Shown: one piece after another, positions 1 to 8,998 of the stretch
Layout: every line of letters begins with the position of its first letter
Position numbering within the stretch: the stretch's first letter is position 1
Assembly: GCA_015231885.1 (NCBI GenBank)
Contig: JADGAT010000056.1
Location: 1-33,105 of the forward strand
Length of the DNA: 33,105 bases
Source of the DNA: SAR324 cluster bacterium
Lineage (GTDB): Bacteria > SAR324 > NAC60-12
Direction: 5' to 3'
Position numbers and translations under genes: made by a program
The notes under the pieces: generated by a model
Databases searched by the model: none
What the model saw: the letters and a program-made list of their open reading frames with translations, nothing else
Told to the model about the DNA's origin: nothing

Positions 1-173
1 TGTGCATACTGGAGTATGTGCCTTTGAAGACAACACCGTAGACGAGGAAAAAGACAAGTCATCTGTAAAGGTTATTTGTGTACGAGACCTAAGAAAATCG
101 AAAATAATGACATGCGGAAGTTACGCAGGATTTTCATCGAGATTCAAGGCGTTTTATCGGGAGCATAGCTTGC

Positions 174-252
174 TATGTAATCGATAAAGCAATGCAGAAG
201 ATAGTTGAAAAGACGAGAAGATTTGGTAAGTTATTGTTTGAGTATTTCTAAG
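174..252 (+). repeat. Dispersed ~75-nt leader repeat, copy A
   Basis: This segment matches, at about 87% over ~77 nt by eye, the reverse complement of 33027-33105, and it shares its 3' half with 9180-9249. The shared core reads AAGTTATTGTTTGAG followed by a conserved TAA at the repeat's 3' end. It lies 40 nt upstream of the FKBP start codon and in the same orientation. One frame ends at the conserved TAA in all three copies and would encode a Lys-rich tail ending KLLFE-x-x, so the repeat may be the 3' remnant of a multicopy gene such as a transposase. A leader or regulatory element is equally possible. A 6-bp hairpin (CATAGC/GCTATG, 164-177) straddles its 5' edge. Confidence 0.75.
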
Positions 253-291
253 CAGACATTAAATCTAAATCACGGAATAGGAAGGAAACCT

Positions 292-732
292 ATGTTCGGC
301 GGAATGATAAAACGTCTCCTGGGCGGCTCACAAGAAACGGCTGAAAAAAACAAAGCGCAGGGAGAAGCTTTTTTGACTAAGAATGCCACCGCGCCTGGAG
401 TGGTCGTTTGCAGCAGCGGTCTGCAGTATCGTATTCTGGAAGAAGGGAATGGCGCGTGTCCAGGATCGACAGACTCCGTCACAGTCCATTACGCCGGTAA
501 ATTGCTCAATGGTAAAGTATTCGACAGTTCATACAAACGAGGAGAACCTTTGAGCTTTCCAGTCAATGGGGTGATTGCAGGATGGACAGAAGCCTTGAAA
601 ATGATGCCTGTCGGCTCCAAGTGGGAATTGTTCATCCCCGCACCTCTCGGGTATGGTGTGAAAGGTGCTGGTGGATTGATAGGCCCAAATGCGACCTTGG
701 TTTTTGAAGTAGAGCTGCTTGCGATTCAATAA
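292..732 (+). CDS. FKBP-type peptidyl-prolyl cis-trans isomerase
   Basis: Predicted FKBP-fold prolyl isomerase of 146 residues, catalysing cis-trans isomerisation of Xaa-Pro bonds during protein folding. Residues ~45-146 carry the family pattern: [18 protein letters not shown], then a [10 protein letters not shown] segment and a [12 protein letters not shown] segment, followed by LGYG and a final LVFEVELL strand. This resembles the C-terminal domain of Mip/FkpA/FklB proteins, but the long N-terminal dimerisation helices are absent and there is no signal peptide, so it is probably cytoplasmic. The ATG at 292 is chosen because GGAAGG lies just upstream. The frame is open back to a TTG at 205, but that stretch is the dispersed repeat and is not part of the FKBP fold. 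The cupin gene follows after 79 nt. Confidence 0.9.
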   Translation: MFGGMIKRLLGGSQETAEKNKAQGEAFLTKNATAPGVVVCSSGLQYRILEEGNGACPGSTDSVTVHYAGKLLNGKVFDSSYKRGEPLSFPVNGVIAGWTEALKMMPVGSKWELFIPAPLGYGVKGAGGLIGPNATLVFEVELLAIQ

Positions 733-767
733 ATGACAAACGGTTTTATTCTTCTGAAATACAATCA

Positions 768-783
768 TACCAAGCACTTGGTA
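768..783. promoter_or_regulatory. 16-bp perfect palindrome between FKBP and cupin genes
   Basis: TACCAAGCACTTGGTA has two 7-bp arms and a 2-nt centre. It lies 36 nt after the FKBP stop and 28 nt before the cupin ATG. No T-run follows, so an operator for a dimeric regulator fits better than an intrinsic terminator, but neither function is shown by the sequence alone. Confidence 0.4.
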
Positions 784-811
784 GAATCCATCACAAACGA
801 TGAGGAGGATT

Positions 812-1294
812 ATGGAACGCTACATTTTGAGTAAAAAAGAAATTGAAGAGTTTGAAGGAATAAAGAAAACTCACTATTTGAATTCCAATGCTCAGCGAGT
901 TAACAAATCTCTTGGAGATTTGACAGGTTTGACAGGATTTGGATTCCATATCGTTGAAATTGAGCCTAACTTTGAATCGACAGAATATCATGTTCATCAT
1001 TTTGAGGACGAGTGCGTTTATATTTTAGAAGGCGAAGCGACGGTCACCATTGGAAAGGACAAATACAAAGTCTATCCAGGCGACTTCATCGGATATCGGG
1101 CAGGTGGAAAAGCACATACCATGTACAATGATGGCAAACAGACTCTTAGATGCATTGTTGTTGGACAGCGGCTTGCCCATGATGTGGGAGACTACCCTAA
1201 TCTCAATAAGCGATTGTACCGAAATGAAGGCATGGATTGGGATATGGTTGACATGGAAGCCCTCAGCCATCCCAATGCTGGTAAAAAAGTATAG
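812..1294 (+). CDS. Cupin-domain protein
   Basis: A 160-residue single-domain cupin, probably a metal-binding beta-barrel. The first cupin motif is visible as HVHHFEDECVYILEG, giving two His and a Glu as likely metal ligands. The second follows as YPGDFIGYRAGGKAHTM, with a further His. The tail (DVGDYPNLNKRLYRNEG onwards) resembles that of small stand-alone cupins annotated as sugar- or amino-acid-binding proteins, for which no reaction is known. The ATG at 812 is preferred over the ATG at 800 because AGGAGG at 803-808 sits directly before it, although the 3-nt spacing is short. A palindrome lies upstream. Substrate and enzymatic activity cannot be inferred. Confidence 0.85.
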   Translation: MERYILSKKEIEEFEGIKKTHYLNSNAQRVNKSLGDLTGLTGFGFHIVEIEPNFESTEYHVHHFEDECVYILEGEATVTIGKDKYKVYPGDFIGYRAGGKAHTMYNDGKQTLRCIVVGQRLAHDVGDYPNLNKRLYRNEGMDWDMVDMEALSHPNAGKKV

Positions 1295-1352
1295 CCATCA
1301 TTGATCACTCTGACAACGGTGATTCACTGTTAACCCTCATCCTAATGCTATT

Positions 1353-2939
1353 TTGAAGAAATACAACGAAAAAGAAATCAACCGCCGCCGAACTTTCGGC
1401 ATCATCAGTCACCCTGACGCAGGCAAAACCACCCTCACCGAAAAAATTCTACTTTTCGGAGGGGCTATTCAAATGGCGGGTACGGTAAAATCCCGCAAAA
1501 GCAATCGACACGCAACCAGCGATTGGATGAATATCGAACAGGAGCGTGGTATCTCCGTGACCACCTCTGTGATGAAATTCTCCTACAAAGATTTTGAAAT
1601 CAATTTTCTGGACACGCCAGGGCATCAGGATTTTTCTGAAGACACATACCGGGTTCTCACTGCTGTCGATAGTGCCCTGGTAGTCATTGACAGTGCAAAG
1701 GGAGTGGAGCCACAAACCATTAAACTGATGGATGTCTGCCGCATGCGGCAGACCCCCATCATGACCTTCATCAACAAATTGGATCGGGAGGGGTTGTCTC
1801 CTCTGGACTTGATTGCTGATGTTGAAAAAAATCTGAAAATTGAGTGTATTCCCATGACATGGCCGATTGGGATGGGAAAACGGTTTCAGGGCACCTACAA
1901 TTTATACAATCACTCCCTGCACCTGTTTTCCTCATCTCAAAATGACCGGGTGACCGAAGGAATTCATATTAAAGATCTGACCGATTCCCGTTTAGATGAG
2001 CTGCTGGGTTCTCAGGCTGAGGAGCTGCGTGAAGACATTGAATTGCTGGAAGGCGCAGCCGGGACTTACGATGCCAAAGCATTTCTTGCCGGAGAGCAAA
2101 CCCCTCTGTTTTTTGGAAGCGCCATCAATAATTTTGGTGTCCAGGAATTGTTGAACGCTTTGGTCGAACTCGCCCCTCCTCCTGGCATACGTAAAACCAC
2201 CACCCGTGACATTTCTCCTTATGAAGAAATCTTTTCAGGAGTGGTTTTTAAGATTCAGGCAAACATGAATCCCGCTCATCGGGACCGTATTGCCTTCCTG
2301 CGTATTTGTTCCGGCAAATTCACACAAAGGATGAAAATCCGTCACCACCGTTCAGGCAAGGACATTCAAGTCTCGAATCCTATCATTTTTATGTCCCAGG
2401 GACGTTCCACCGTAGAAGAAGCTTATGCCGGAGACATCATTGGCATCCCAAATCACGGGACCATCCAGATAGGAGATACCTTCACGGTCAAAGAGCCTTT
2501 GAAATTCACAGGAATTCCTCATTTTGCTCCAGAGCACTTCCAAATTATCAGGATTCAAAATGCGCTGAAAATGAAACAACTGCAGAAAGGCGTGACACAA
2601 TTGGCCCAGGAAGGTGTGGTTCAATGTTTTCGACCACTGGCAACCAATGACTACATCCTCGGGGCTGTCGGCATTCTGCAGTTTGATGTGATCAAAGAAC
2701 GGATCAAGCATGAATACGGCGTCGATGCCTACTACACGCCTGCCAATTTGGACTGTGCCCGCTGGATCAGCTGCGATGACCCGAAACATTTACAAGAATT
2801 TGAAAACAAGTTCAAAATGAGTCTTGCTCTGGATACAGGACAAAATCTGATATACCTGTCTCCGAATCGATGGACCCTGGAGTACACCATGGAACATTGG
2901 CCGAGAATTTCCTTTCATGAAACGATGGAACAGCATTAA
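1353..2939 (+). CDS. prfC: Peptide chain release factor 3
   Basis: Ribosome-associated translational GTPase that recycles RF1/RF2 after peptide release. The 528-residue product matches the length and colinear sequence of E. coli RF3 (529 aa). The P-loop is [11 protein letters not shown] (~16-26), switch I contains the [12 protein letters not shown] segment, G3 is [12 protein letters not shown], and G4 is NKLD. The C-terminal part retains the [11 protein letters not shown] and [10 protein letters not shown] segments. The only plausible initiation codon is TTG at 1353: an in-frame stop lies at 1320 and the first ATG candidates are inside the G domain. No strong ribosome-binding site precedes it, suggesting low or regulated initiation. 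The uup-like gene starts 11 nt downstream, so the two are probably co-transcribed. Confidence 0.96.
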   Translation: MKKYNEKEINRRRTFGIISHPDAGKTTLTEKILLFGGAIQMAGTVKSRKSNRHATSDWMNIEQERGISVTTSVMKFSYKDFEINFLDTPGHQDFSEDTYRVLTAVDSALVVIDSAKGVEPQTIKLMDVCRMRQTPIMTFINKLDREGLSPLDLIADVEKNLKIECIPMTWPIGMGKRFQGTYNLYNHSLHLFSSSQNDRVTEGIHIKDLTDSRLDELLGSQAEELREDIELLEGAAGTYDAKAFLAGEQTPLFFGSAINNFGVQELLNALVELAPPPGIRKTTTRDISPYEEIFSGVVFKIQANMNPAHRDRIAFLRICSGKFTQRMKIRHHRSGKDIQVSNPIIFMSQGRSTVEEAYAGDIIGIPNHGTIQIGDTFTVKEPLKFTGIPHFAPEHFQIIRIQNALKMKQLQKGVTQLAQEGVVQCFRPLATNDYILGAVGILQFDVIKERIKHEYGVDAYYTPANLDCARWISCDDPKHLQEFENKFKMSLALDTGQNLIYLSPNRWTLEYTMEHWPRISFHETMEQH

Positions 2940-2950
2940 AGATACGATTT

Positions 2951-4738
2951 ATGACCTTGTATATCAGCACCCAGTCCATTAGCAAATCTTATGGTGTCCT
3001 CCCCCTGTTTTCCAATATTTCTTTAGGCTTTTTTGCTAATGAACGTCTTGGTTTGATAGGCCCCAATGGTTCAGGAAAAACCACTCTCTTGAAAATGCTG
3101 ATGGGGTTCGAAGAGCCAGACAGTGGACAGATTTCTCTGAAACGCGGCACACATCTGGTTTACCTTTCCCAGGAGGATCAATTCAATCCGAAAAGGACGG
3201 TTGAAGAAACCTTGTTTGACTCACTTTCAGAGGAGTTGGAAGAAGCGGAACGCTACCAGCGTATTCGTGAAATAAAACAACGTATGGAGTTGATCAATGC
3301 AGAACAACAAGTGGGAACTCTCTCTGGAGGATGGGTTAAACGACTGGCCATCTTATGTGCTTTGATCCAGCAGCCAGACCTGCTGCTCATGGACGAACCC
3401 ACCAATCACCTGGATTTGGATGGAATTTTATGGTTGGAAAAAGTTCTGAAAGAGGCTAGCTTTGCCTTTGTCCTGGTGAGCCATGACCGTTACTTTTTGG
3501 AAAATACTACCAACCGGATTATTGATTTAAATCGGCAGTATCCCCAGGGATTCCTCAAAGTAGAAGGCAACTATAGCGAATTTCTTAAAAGGCGGGAAGC
3601 CCTTATAAACGAACAGGCCGAACAGGAAATGGTGCTTTCTAACAAAGTAAGACGCGAATTGGAATGGCTGCAGAGAGGACCCAGGGCACGTACCACAAAA
3701 GCTCGATTCCGCATCGATCATGCTCATCAGCTCCAGGATGAATTACGCCAGGTAAAAGAACGGAATACCCAGAATCGAACCACGCAAATAGATTTTGATG
3801 CAACTCATCGAAAAACCAAAAAACTTTTGGAAGCAGAAGGTCTGGAAATCAGGCGAAATGAAAATCTCATTTTCGAAAACCTCAATGTGATCCTCTCTCC
3901 TGGTATGTGCCTGGGATTGATCGGACAAAACGGAAGCGGCAAAACAACCCTGGTGAATCTATTGAACGGGACATCCTTGCCTGATGCTGGAACCATCAAA
4001 AAGGCAGATAATCTGAAAATTGTCACATTTGATCAACACCGAGATCAGCTGAACCCCGATCAAACCTTAAGGCAAGCGCTCTCTCCTGCTGGGGAGACCG
4101 TCATCTATCGAGGAAGTCCTCTCCACATTGTATCCTGGGCAAAACGGTTTCTCTTTAGAAGTGAACAACTGGACTTGCCTCTTTCTCAACTATCCGGCGG
4201 AGAAAGAGCTCGTGTTCTGGTTGCTCATTTGATGCTGCAGCCTGCAGATATTTTGTTATTGGATGAACCCACCAATGATCTGGATATCCAAACGCTTGAG
4301 GTCCTTGAAGAAAGCCTTGAAGGATTTCCAGGCGCCATTGTTCTGATCACTCATGATCGGTTTTTCCTGGATCGGCTCAGTGATATGCTTCTCTATCTTG
4401 ATGGAAGCGGAAGCGCGGAATTTTATGCGGATTATGACCAGTGGCTCCAGACTCAAAATTCAACAATACCCGAATCCCCCAATGACACAAATTCTCCTAA
4501 AAAAAAGAAAGTTAGAAAACTCAGTTATGAAGAACAAAAGGAACTGAATCGCATAGAAACAAAGATCCAAAAGGCAGAAGAATCTGTAATCTCACTCCAG
4601 CAGCAGCTCCAGGATCCTGAGATCATGAGTGATGCCGAGCGTTTGGCCGCATTATGTGTTCGATGTGAAGAAGCAGAAGGGCGGGTGGAGGTGCTTTATG
4701 AGCGCTGGGAAGAGTTGGAAGCATTGAATCAGAAATAA
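2951..4738 (+). CDS. uup: ABC-F family ATPase, Uup-like
   Basis: A cytoplasmic ABC protein with two nucleotide-binding domains and no membrane segments. NBD1 has Walker A GPNGSGKTT (~37-45), signature LSGGW, Walker B LLLMDEPTNHLDLDG and switch SHDRYF. NBD2 has GQNGSGKTT, LSGGERAR, LLLDEPTNDLD and THDRFF. Between them is the ABC-F linker with an RRELEWLQRGPRARTTKA segment, characteristic of Uup rather than EttA or YbiT. A charged coiled-coil tail (~510-595) matches the nucleic-acid-binding C-terminal domain of Uup. Length (595) is close to E. coli Uup (635). Uup-type proteins act on ribosomes and affect tolerance to DNA-structure stress. Position right after prfC fits a translation role. Confidence 0.92.
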   Translation: MTLYISTQSISKSYGVLPLFSNISLGFFANERLGLIGPNGSGKTTLLKMLMGFEEPDSGQISLKRGTHLVYLSQEDQFNPKRTVEETLFDSLSEELEEAERYQRIREIKQRMELINAEQQVGTLSGGWVKRLAILCALIQQPDLLLMDEPTNHLDLDGILWLEKVLKEASFAFVLVSHDRYFLENTTNRIIDLNRQYPQGFLKVEGNYSEFLKRREALINEQAEQEMVLSNKVRRELEWLQRGPRARTTKARFRIDHAHQLQDELRQVKERNTQNRTTQIDFDATHRKTKKLLEAEGLEIRRNENLIFENLNVILSPGMCLGLIGQNGSGKTTLVNLLNGTSLPDAGTIKKADNLKIVTFDQHRDQLNPDQTLRQALSPAGETVIYRGSPLHIVSWAKRFLFRSEQLDLPLSQLSGGERARVLVAHLMLQPADILLLDEPTNDLDIQTLEVLEESLEGFPGAIVLITHDRFFLDRLSDMLLYLDGSGSAEFYADYDQWLQTQNSTIPESPNDTNSPKKKKVRKLSYEEQKELNRIETKIQKAEESVISLQQQLQDPEIMSDAERLAALCVRCEEAEGRVEVLYERWEELEALNQK

Positions 4739-4762
4739 GAACTGATCACACCGTCTGCGTCA

Positions 4763-5089
4763 CTATTCGCTGTCGGAACGCTTATTCCTGATTTTCAGAA
4801 AAATACGCTCAATCATAGTGGTTCGGCGATCTTTGAACGAAAAACCGCCTTTAGGGGTCAACCGGCTGATCCAGGGTTCTTCCTGATCTCCGGTTTTTCT
4901 TGGTTTACCAGGCTTATATTTTTCGTAAACATCGGCTCTCATGACCTCTGAAAAAGAACCGCATTGCTGACACTCACAGACATAGTAACCTTCCGTTTTA
5001 TCAGAGTAATACCAGGTGATATCGGGGCTGTCACAACGAATGCAGTTTTCTATCCCAATAGAATTTTCAACAGCATCTACCTTTTTCAT
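4763..5089 (-). CDS. Small zinc-ribbon-like protein of unknown function
   Basis: A 108-residue protein I do not recognise as a named family. The N-terminal half has two CxxC knuckles, CIRC and CQQC, separated by 19 residues (about residues 16-41), with a further Cys just before the second. This is the pattern of a zinc ribbon. The C-terminal half is basic and has no motif. It starts 27 nt after the stop of the large adenylate cyclase-like gene on the same strand and is very likely its operon partner. It ends 24 nt from the convergent uup-like gene. A role as a DNA-, RNA- or protein-binding accessory is possible but only inferred. Confidence 0.7.
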   Translation of the reverse strand: MKKVDAVENSIGIENCIRCDSPDITWYYSDKTEGYYVCECQQCGSFSEVMRADVYEKYKPGKPRKTGDQEEPWISRLTPKGGFSFKDRRTTMIERIFLKIRNKRSDSE

Positions 5090-5116
5090 CCTGATTTAAT
5101 AATGAAAAATTTCTAC

Positions 5117-8100
5117 TCATCTCTCTCTTTCTTTGAATTTTTCGATTGCTGCACGTCCGATTTTATCGAAAGTCTCATCTAATACCAGAGGGGACAAAAA
5201 ATCCGGTCCTGCAATCTTTTCTGCAGGCCAGAGATAATCAGTGATACCTTGGATATAGATGCGATAATGGTTAGGGCTTGCCGTCAATGCAAAATCTCCA
5301 TAATTGACCCACACTTGAAATTTTGGCGGGTGTTTCTCATCAAATGGAATATTGAGACTATAGAGTTTCTGCATGAACAGTTTACGGCCTTCCGCGTTAT
5401 TCAGCTGTAAAAAAAACTGAGGAAAACTAATATCACTTGTGATCTGAAAATGGGGAGGGACACCTAGTCTAATTTTATTCATGTCGTAACTGACAACGTA
5501 ATGATCACCAAAACTATCCCGGATGATGAGAGAAATGCATCCAAGATAATTGACATTGCAAGCCACACAAACTTCTCGCACGTAACGCCGGTCTTCCAGA
5601 ATCTCTCTGGGTGAAAAACAATCTTCGGCAAAGAATCGGTGCAGTATGAATGCCAATTCCTGCAATGCATTGGAAGACATGTTGCTGATCGCTTGTTTCT
5701 TTTTTGTCTCAGTGGTACTCTCCTTGATGAAATTGGTCAAATTCCAGGAATCAATACCAATGAAACCGCTAAAAACGCAACGAGCCAAACCTTCGGCAAT
5801 TCCCATTTCAAACATCAGTTTTTCACTATCTGCGATTTGCTGACCGCTGGCTCCAGACATCACGGCTTCGTGTTTGCTGATGGCCGTATAAAATCCCCAG
5901 CGGCGTTTTCGATTGTTATAGCGCAGTCTGATGTTTTTGCGGGGCACTCTCAGATTTTTTGAAACCGGTTCATAAACCTGGGTGGGTAAAGGGTTGAAAC
6001 TTTTCAAAAGCAGCTTGTGAAACACTTGACATTCTTTGGGATCGCCAGCAACGGCAATGTGTGAGGAAAGCAAGATAGAAAAAAGAGCCTCCTTTTCCAA
6101 CGGGATCGCCATCTCCTTACAATCAGCTGCCAGTGTTTCAGCAATAGCCATGTCTTGATCCCGCATTGCCTGCACTTGCGGGTCAGAAGCAGTCTCTTCC
6201 TCAATGGATCGGTTTTTCCCCGCTGGTTGGAAGGCATCTTCACCCAAAATGAAAAATTCGCGCTCCTTTTCCTGAAAGTGCTCATTCACTCTGGTCTGAA
6301 ACGCCGACACATTTTTTTCTTCCACCCCTTTCGCAAGCAGGGTCCGGGAAAGCTGTGCGACGGCATTCGTTTTTTCAACCTCTAACAGTTTGTTTTTAAG
6401 GCGGTTCATAGATTCCAGAATGATAACTTTGAGTCGTTCCTCAACCTTATGGGCAATGTCATCCCTCCCTTGAGCAAACAAATAGAGCAGCATCCGTTCT
6501 TGTGGTTCTTTAAAAAATTCCTCATAAAACCTGATGAGCGCATTGTTTCGCCAATTGGGGTCTGAAGGTTTACGAAGGGGAGCAAATGTTTGACTGGAGC
6601 CGTCAACAATATCTGTAATGCGAATATACTGTGAAAAGACAAAAATAATATGATTCCGAATTTCTTCATTATCGAAACGAAACAGCATTTCCGTAAACTT
6701 GATCCAGGCCGGATCATACAGAAGGAAAGGATATTCTTCTTCCATCTGCACAAAGATCATGCTCCACTCATGGTCAGGCGCTTGTTTCAAAAAATACCGT
6801 TTTTCCGGATGCTGCAGCAAGTCACTCACACTCGTGGATGCTGGTTCATCAATACGGCAGCAGAGCATCTCAACCCAGAAGCAGCTCCACAGTCCGTGCA
6901 GCAGCCGCCGGCGGTGGATTTTCAAACTTTCATGCAGGAATATGGGTAGACTATGGGAATAAATTTCCTGCATAGAGAGCTGACTGGGGCCCCAGTCTGA
7001 AATTTGATTCAGAAAAAAAGTTTTTCCCTGGTCATTGATAAACGGCCACGACGACTTTGGATAAATCTCCGCACGTGCCCATTTCCTTATTGATTCAGGC
7101 AGAATAAACGGAAGCGGCATTGTGCCTGCCAGAAACAGAGATGTATTCAGTACAACATCATTGAATAAATAACCATTGGCTTCTGTGCTTTCCGGGAGTG
7201 CCAAAAAAGGCACATGCTTTCCCTGTTTCTGACGACGCAAAAAGTGGTGAAAAATGCGTGTTTCAACCTGTGGATATTTATATCCCAAATAGCGTTCGAC
7301 ATGCTTCACTTTTATATGTAAAGGGACCTCCATTTCGCCTTCCTTCTGCACAGCACTCCAATCGCAAAAATTAAACAACAACTCCTCCATCCGCTGCTGG
7401 AAAGCCTTGGTTATTTTTTTTGAAAATTGTGACAAATGAGCAGGCTTGAGATTCGCCTGCTGCGGGTCAAATTTTTTCTGCAGCAACACAAAAGTTTGTG
7501 AGAACCCCTGCCGCTTGAAATAGTTCTGCCGACTTGCCAGAAATTCCAAAAATCCTTGCAAAATGCGATAACGCCTTGGGTTTTGCTGGAAGTGATGCAG
7601 CAGTAGTTTATGAGAAATAGCAGGGTTGATTTTTTCCATCTCAATATTTTGTTTGGCCGCATATTTTTGCTTGAGCTGGACGACCTGTTGCGATCCCAGG
7701 TGCTGCTCAGCATAAAACTTGGTCAACCACTTCAAAACATGTTCTGGAGAAAGCTTGGGAGGACTATATGGAAAGCAGCGCAATTGAATCTGCTCTTTTG
7801 GTATACTGCGTAAAAACGGGAACACGACCAAAAGGTATTTGAAATAAGAAATCAATTCCGGCAGCTCCTGCAGAACGATGATCGCATACTTGATAAAAAA
7901 CTGCTGCTGTGCTTTAATATTCAACTGACCAAACAATTTCCATGTCTGGTCTTCCATAAATTTTTGGAAAGTGCTGGGAAAGAGGATTTCCACGTTAGAC
8001 AATTCTTCTTCGGTGAGTTCGGAAACGCAGTGTGCGTGTAATTTTTTCCTGCAATACACCCCTAACGATTTCTGCTTCTCCGCGGACAAATAGTCATGAA

Positions 8101-8998
8101 AGAACCCTTGCTGCACGTTTTGGAGGATAGTGCACATAGCGGCAAGAAAAAAGTCCGCATCATTCCAGGCACAGAGGAAGTCCGGTTCCGACCCCACGAT
8201 CACTTGAAGATCAAGATTGGAATCGACCTTATGGGCAATACCTCCTAAACTTCCAACAGCCGTGATGGCTTTAATCTGATATTCATACTGTTTATTCCAG
8301 GCTTGCTGAAGTTCAGGGTGATCTTCTAATAATTCCACCGCTGGCAATTGTTGTTTGCCTTCCGGTAAGTTCTTGCCAACATGGAAAAATTCATCCACCC
8401 TGTCAATGCCGCAAGGACTGTTTTGTGGAAAAAGGGGGAATTCCATTTCTTTTACAGCAGGTTGGCTGTCGGCTTCTTCACGCATTAAAACGGATATTCC
8501 CAAAGGCGGATGGTCTTCCGGATTGATATGAAATAGAATCAGGCCTTCTGCAATCACTTGCTGCAATTCCACAGGAGACAATGCCACCATTGATTGGACT
8601 CGCTTGCGGTTGACTTGATACATTTTATGATAGTCTTCTTCAGATTTTTGCTGCAGCTCGCTTAAATTTTCATCAGGAAATGTATCTGATAATTTTTGAG
8701 ATAAAGTGGTCGATTGCAAAAGATTGAGAGTTTCATGTAACTGAGCTTCTACTTTTTCCAAGGGAGGATGGGACGGAAGACGGCTGTACAAAGAGACCAA
8801 GGCCTTCCATTGACGTTCAAAATTGCGCTCCTCCAAGACAGATCCCACAGCCTTTTCTTTTTTTTCCTTATCACGAGGGGGGGCTTTTTGAGAAGGCTCT
8901 TTTTGAGAATCCTCTTTTCTGGGTTCACTTTTCTTTTGCAGAATATTCCAAAATTTATTACTTGCTTTTGTGGGCACAGCCAAATCTCTGATAATCAA
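5117..8998 (-). CDS. cyaA: Class I adenylate cyclase-like protein
   Basis: A 1293-residue cytoplasmic protein resembling class I (enterobacterial CyaA-type) adenylate cyclases, which use a polymerase-beta-like nucleotidyltransferase fold to make cAMP from ATP. Residues 249-266 (GSLGGIAHKVDSNLDLQV) align with the CyaA catalytic block GSTSSVGQSCSSDLDIWV. The first catalytic Asp is Asn261 here, while Asp263 is kept and an extra Asp259 lies nearby. A C-terminal segment (roughly residues 1060-1140) resembles the second conserved part of CyaA, including a WGFYTA strand and an EGLARCVFSGFIG segment like its AWAWFNGLL region. It is much longer than E. coli CyaA (848 aa) because of N-terminal and central insertions. 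The start is uncertain: TTG at 8998 is the first candidate after an in-frame stop at 9065-9067, and GTG at 8977 is an alternative. Confidence 0.75.
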   Translation of the reverse strand: MIIRDLAVPTKASNKFWNILQKKSEPRKEDSQKEPSQKAPPRDKEKKEKAVGSVLEERNFERQWKALVSLYSRLPSHPPLEKVEAQLHETLNLLQSTTLSQKLSDTFPDENLSELQQKSEEDYHKMYQVNRKRVQSMVALSPVELQQVIAEGLILFHINPEDHPPLGISVLMREEADSQPAVKEMEFPLFPQNSPCGIDRVDEFFHVGKNLPEGKQQLPAVELLEDHPELQQAWNKQYEYQIKAITAVGSLGGIAHKVDSNLDLQVIVGSEPDFLCAWNDADFFLAAMCTILQNVQQGFFHDYLSAEKQKSLGVYCRKKLHAHCVSELTEEELSNVEILFPSTFQKFMEDQTWKLFGQLNIKAQQQFFIKYAIIVLQELPELISYFKYLLVVFPFLRSIPKEQIQLRCFPYSPPKLSPEHVLKWLTKFYAEQHLGSQQVVQLKQKYAAKQNIEMEKINPAISHKLLLHHFQQNPRRYRILQGFLEFLASRQNYFKRQGFSQTFVLLQKKFDPQQANLKPAHLSQFSKKITKAFQQRMEELLFNFCDWSAVQKEGEMEVPLHIKVKHVERYLGYKYPQVETRIFHHFLRRQKQGKHVPFLALPESTEANGYLFNDVVLNTSLFLAGTMPLPFILPESIRKWARAEIYPKSSWPFINDQGKTFFLNQISDWGPSQLSMQEIYSHSLPIFLHESLKIHRRRLLHGLWSCFWVEMLCCRIDEPASTSVSDLLQHPEKRYFLKQAPDHEWSMIFVQMEEEYPFLLYDPAWIKFTEMLFRFDNEEIRNHIIFVFSQYIRITDIVDGSSQTFAPLRKPSDPNWRNNALIRFYEEFFKEPQERMLLYLFAQGRDDIAHKVEERLKVIILESMNRLKNKLLEVEKTNAVAQLSRTLLAKGVEEKNVSAFQTRVNEHFQEKEREFFILGEDAFQPAGKNRSIEEETASDPQVQAMRDQDMAIAETLAADCKEMAIPLEKEALFSILLSSHIAVAGDPKECQVFHKLLLKSFNPLPTQVYEPVSKNLRVPRKNIRLRYNNRKRRWGFYTAISKHEAVMSGASGQQIADSEKLMFEMGIAEGLARCVFSGFIGIDSWNLTNFIKESTTETKKKQAISNMSSNALQELAFILHRFFAEDCFSPREILEDRRYVREVCVACNVNYLGCISLIIRDSFGDHYVVSYDMNKIRLGVPPHFQITSDISFPQFFLQLNNAEGRKLFMQKLYSLNIPFDEKHPPKFQVWVNYGDFALTASPNHYRIYIQGITDYLWPAEKIAGPDFLSPLVLDETFDKIGRAAIEKFKERER

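Noticed and set aside
2..187. 61-residue open frame at the left edge
   Set aside because: No family resemblance, no ribosome-binding site visible, and its end overlaps the dispersed repeat; a cut-off gene cannot be excluded.
174..252. Integron attC site
   Set aside because: No RYYYAAC/GTTRRRY core pair or dyad structure, and no integrase or cassette array nearby.
205..291. N-terminal extension of the FKBP from TTG 205
   Set aside because: The stretch is the dispersed repeat, also present without an FKBP at two other places; ATG 292 has a good ribosome-binding site.
1295..1352. Terminator hairpin between cupin and prfC
   Set aside because: The ATCAC/GTGAT pairing is only 5 bp with a long loop and no T-run.
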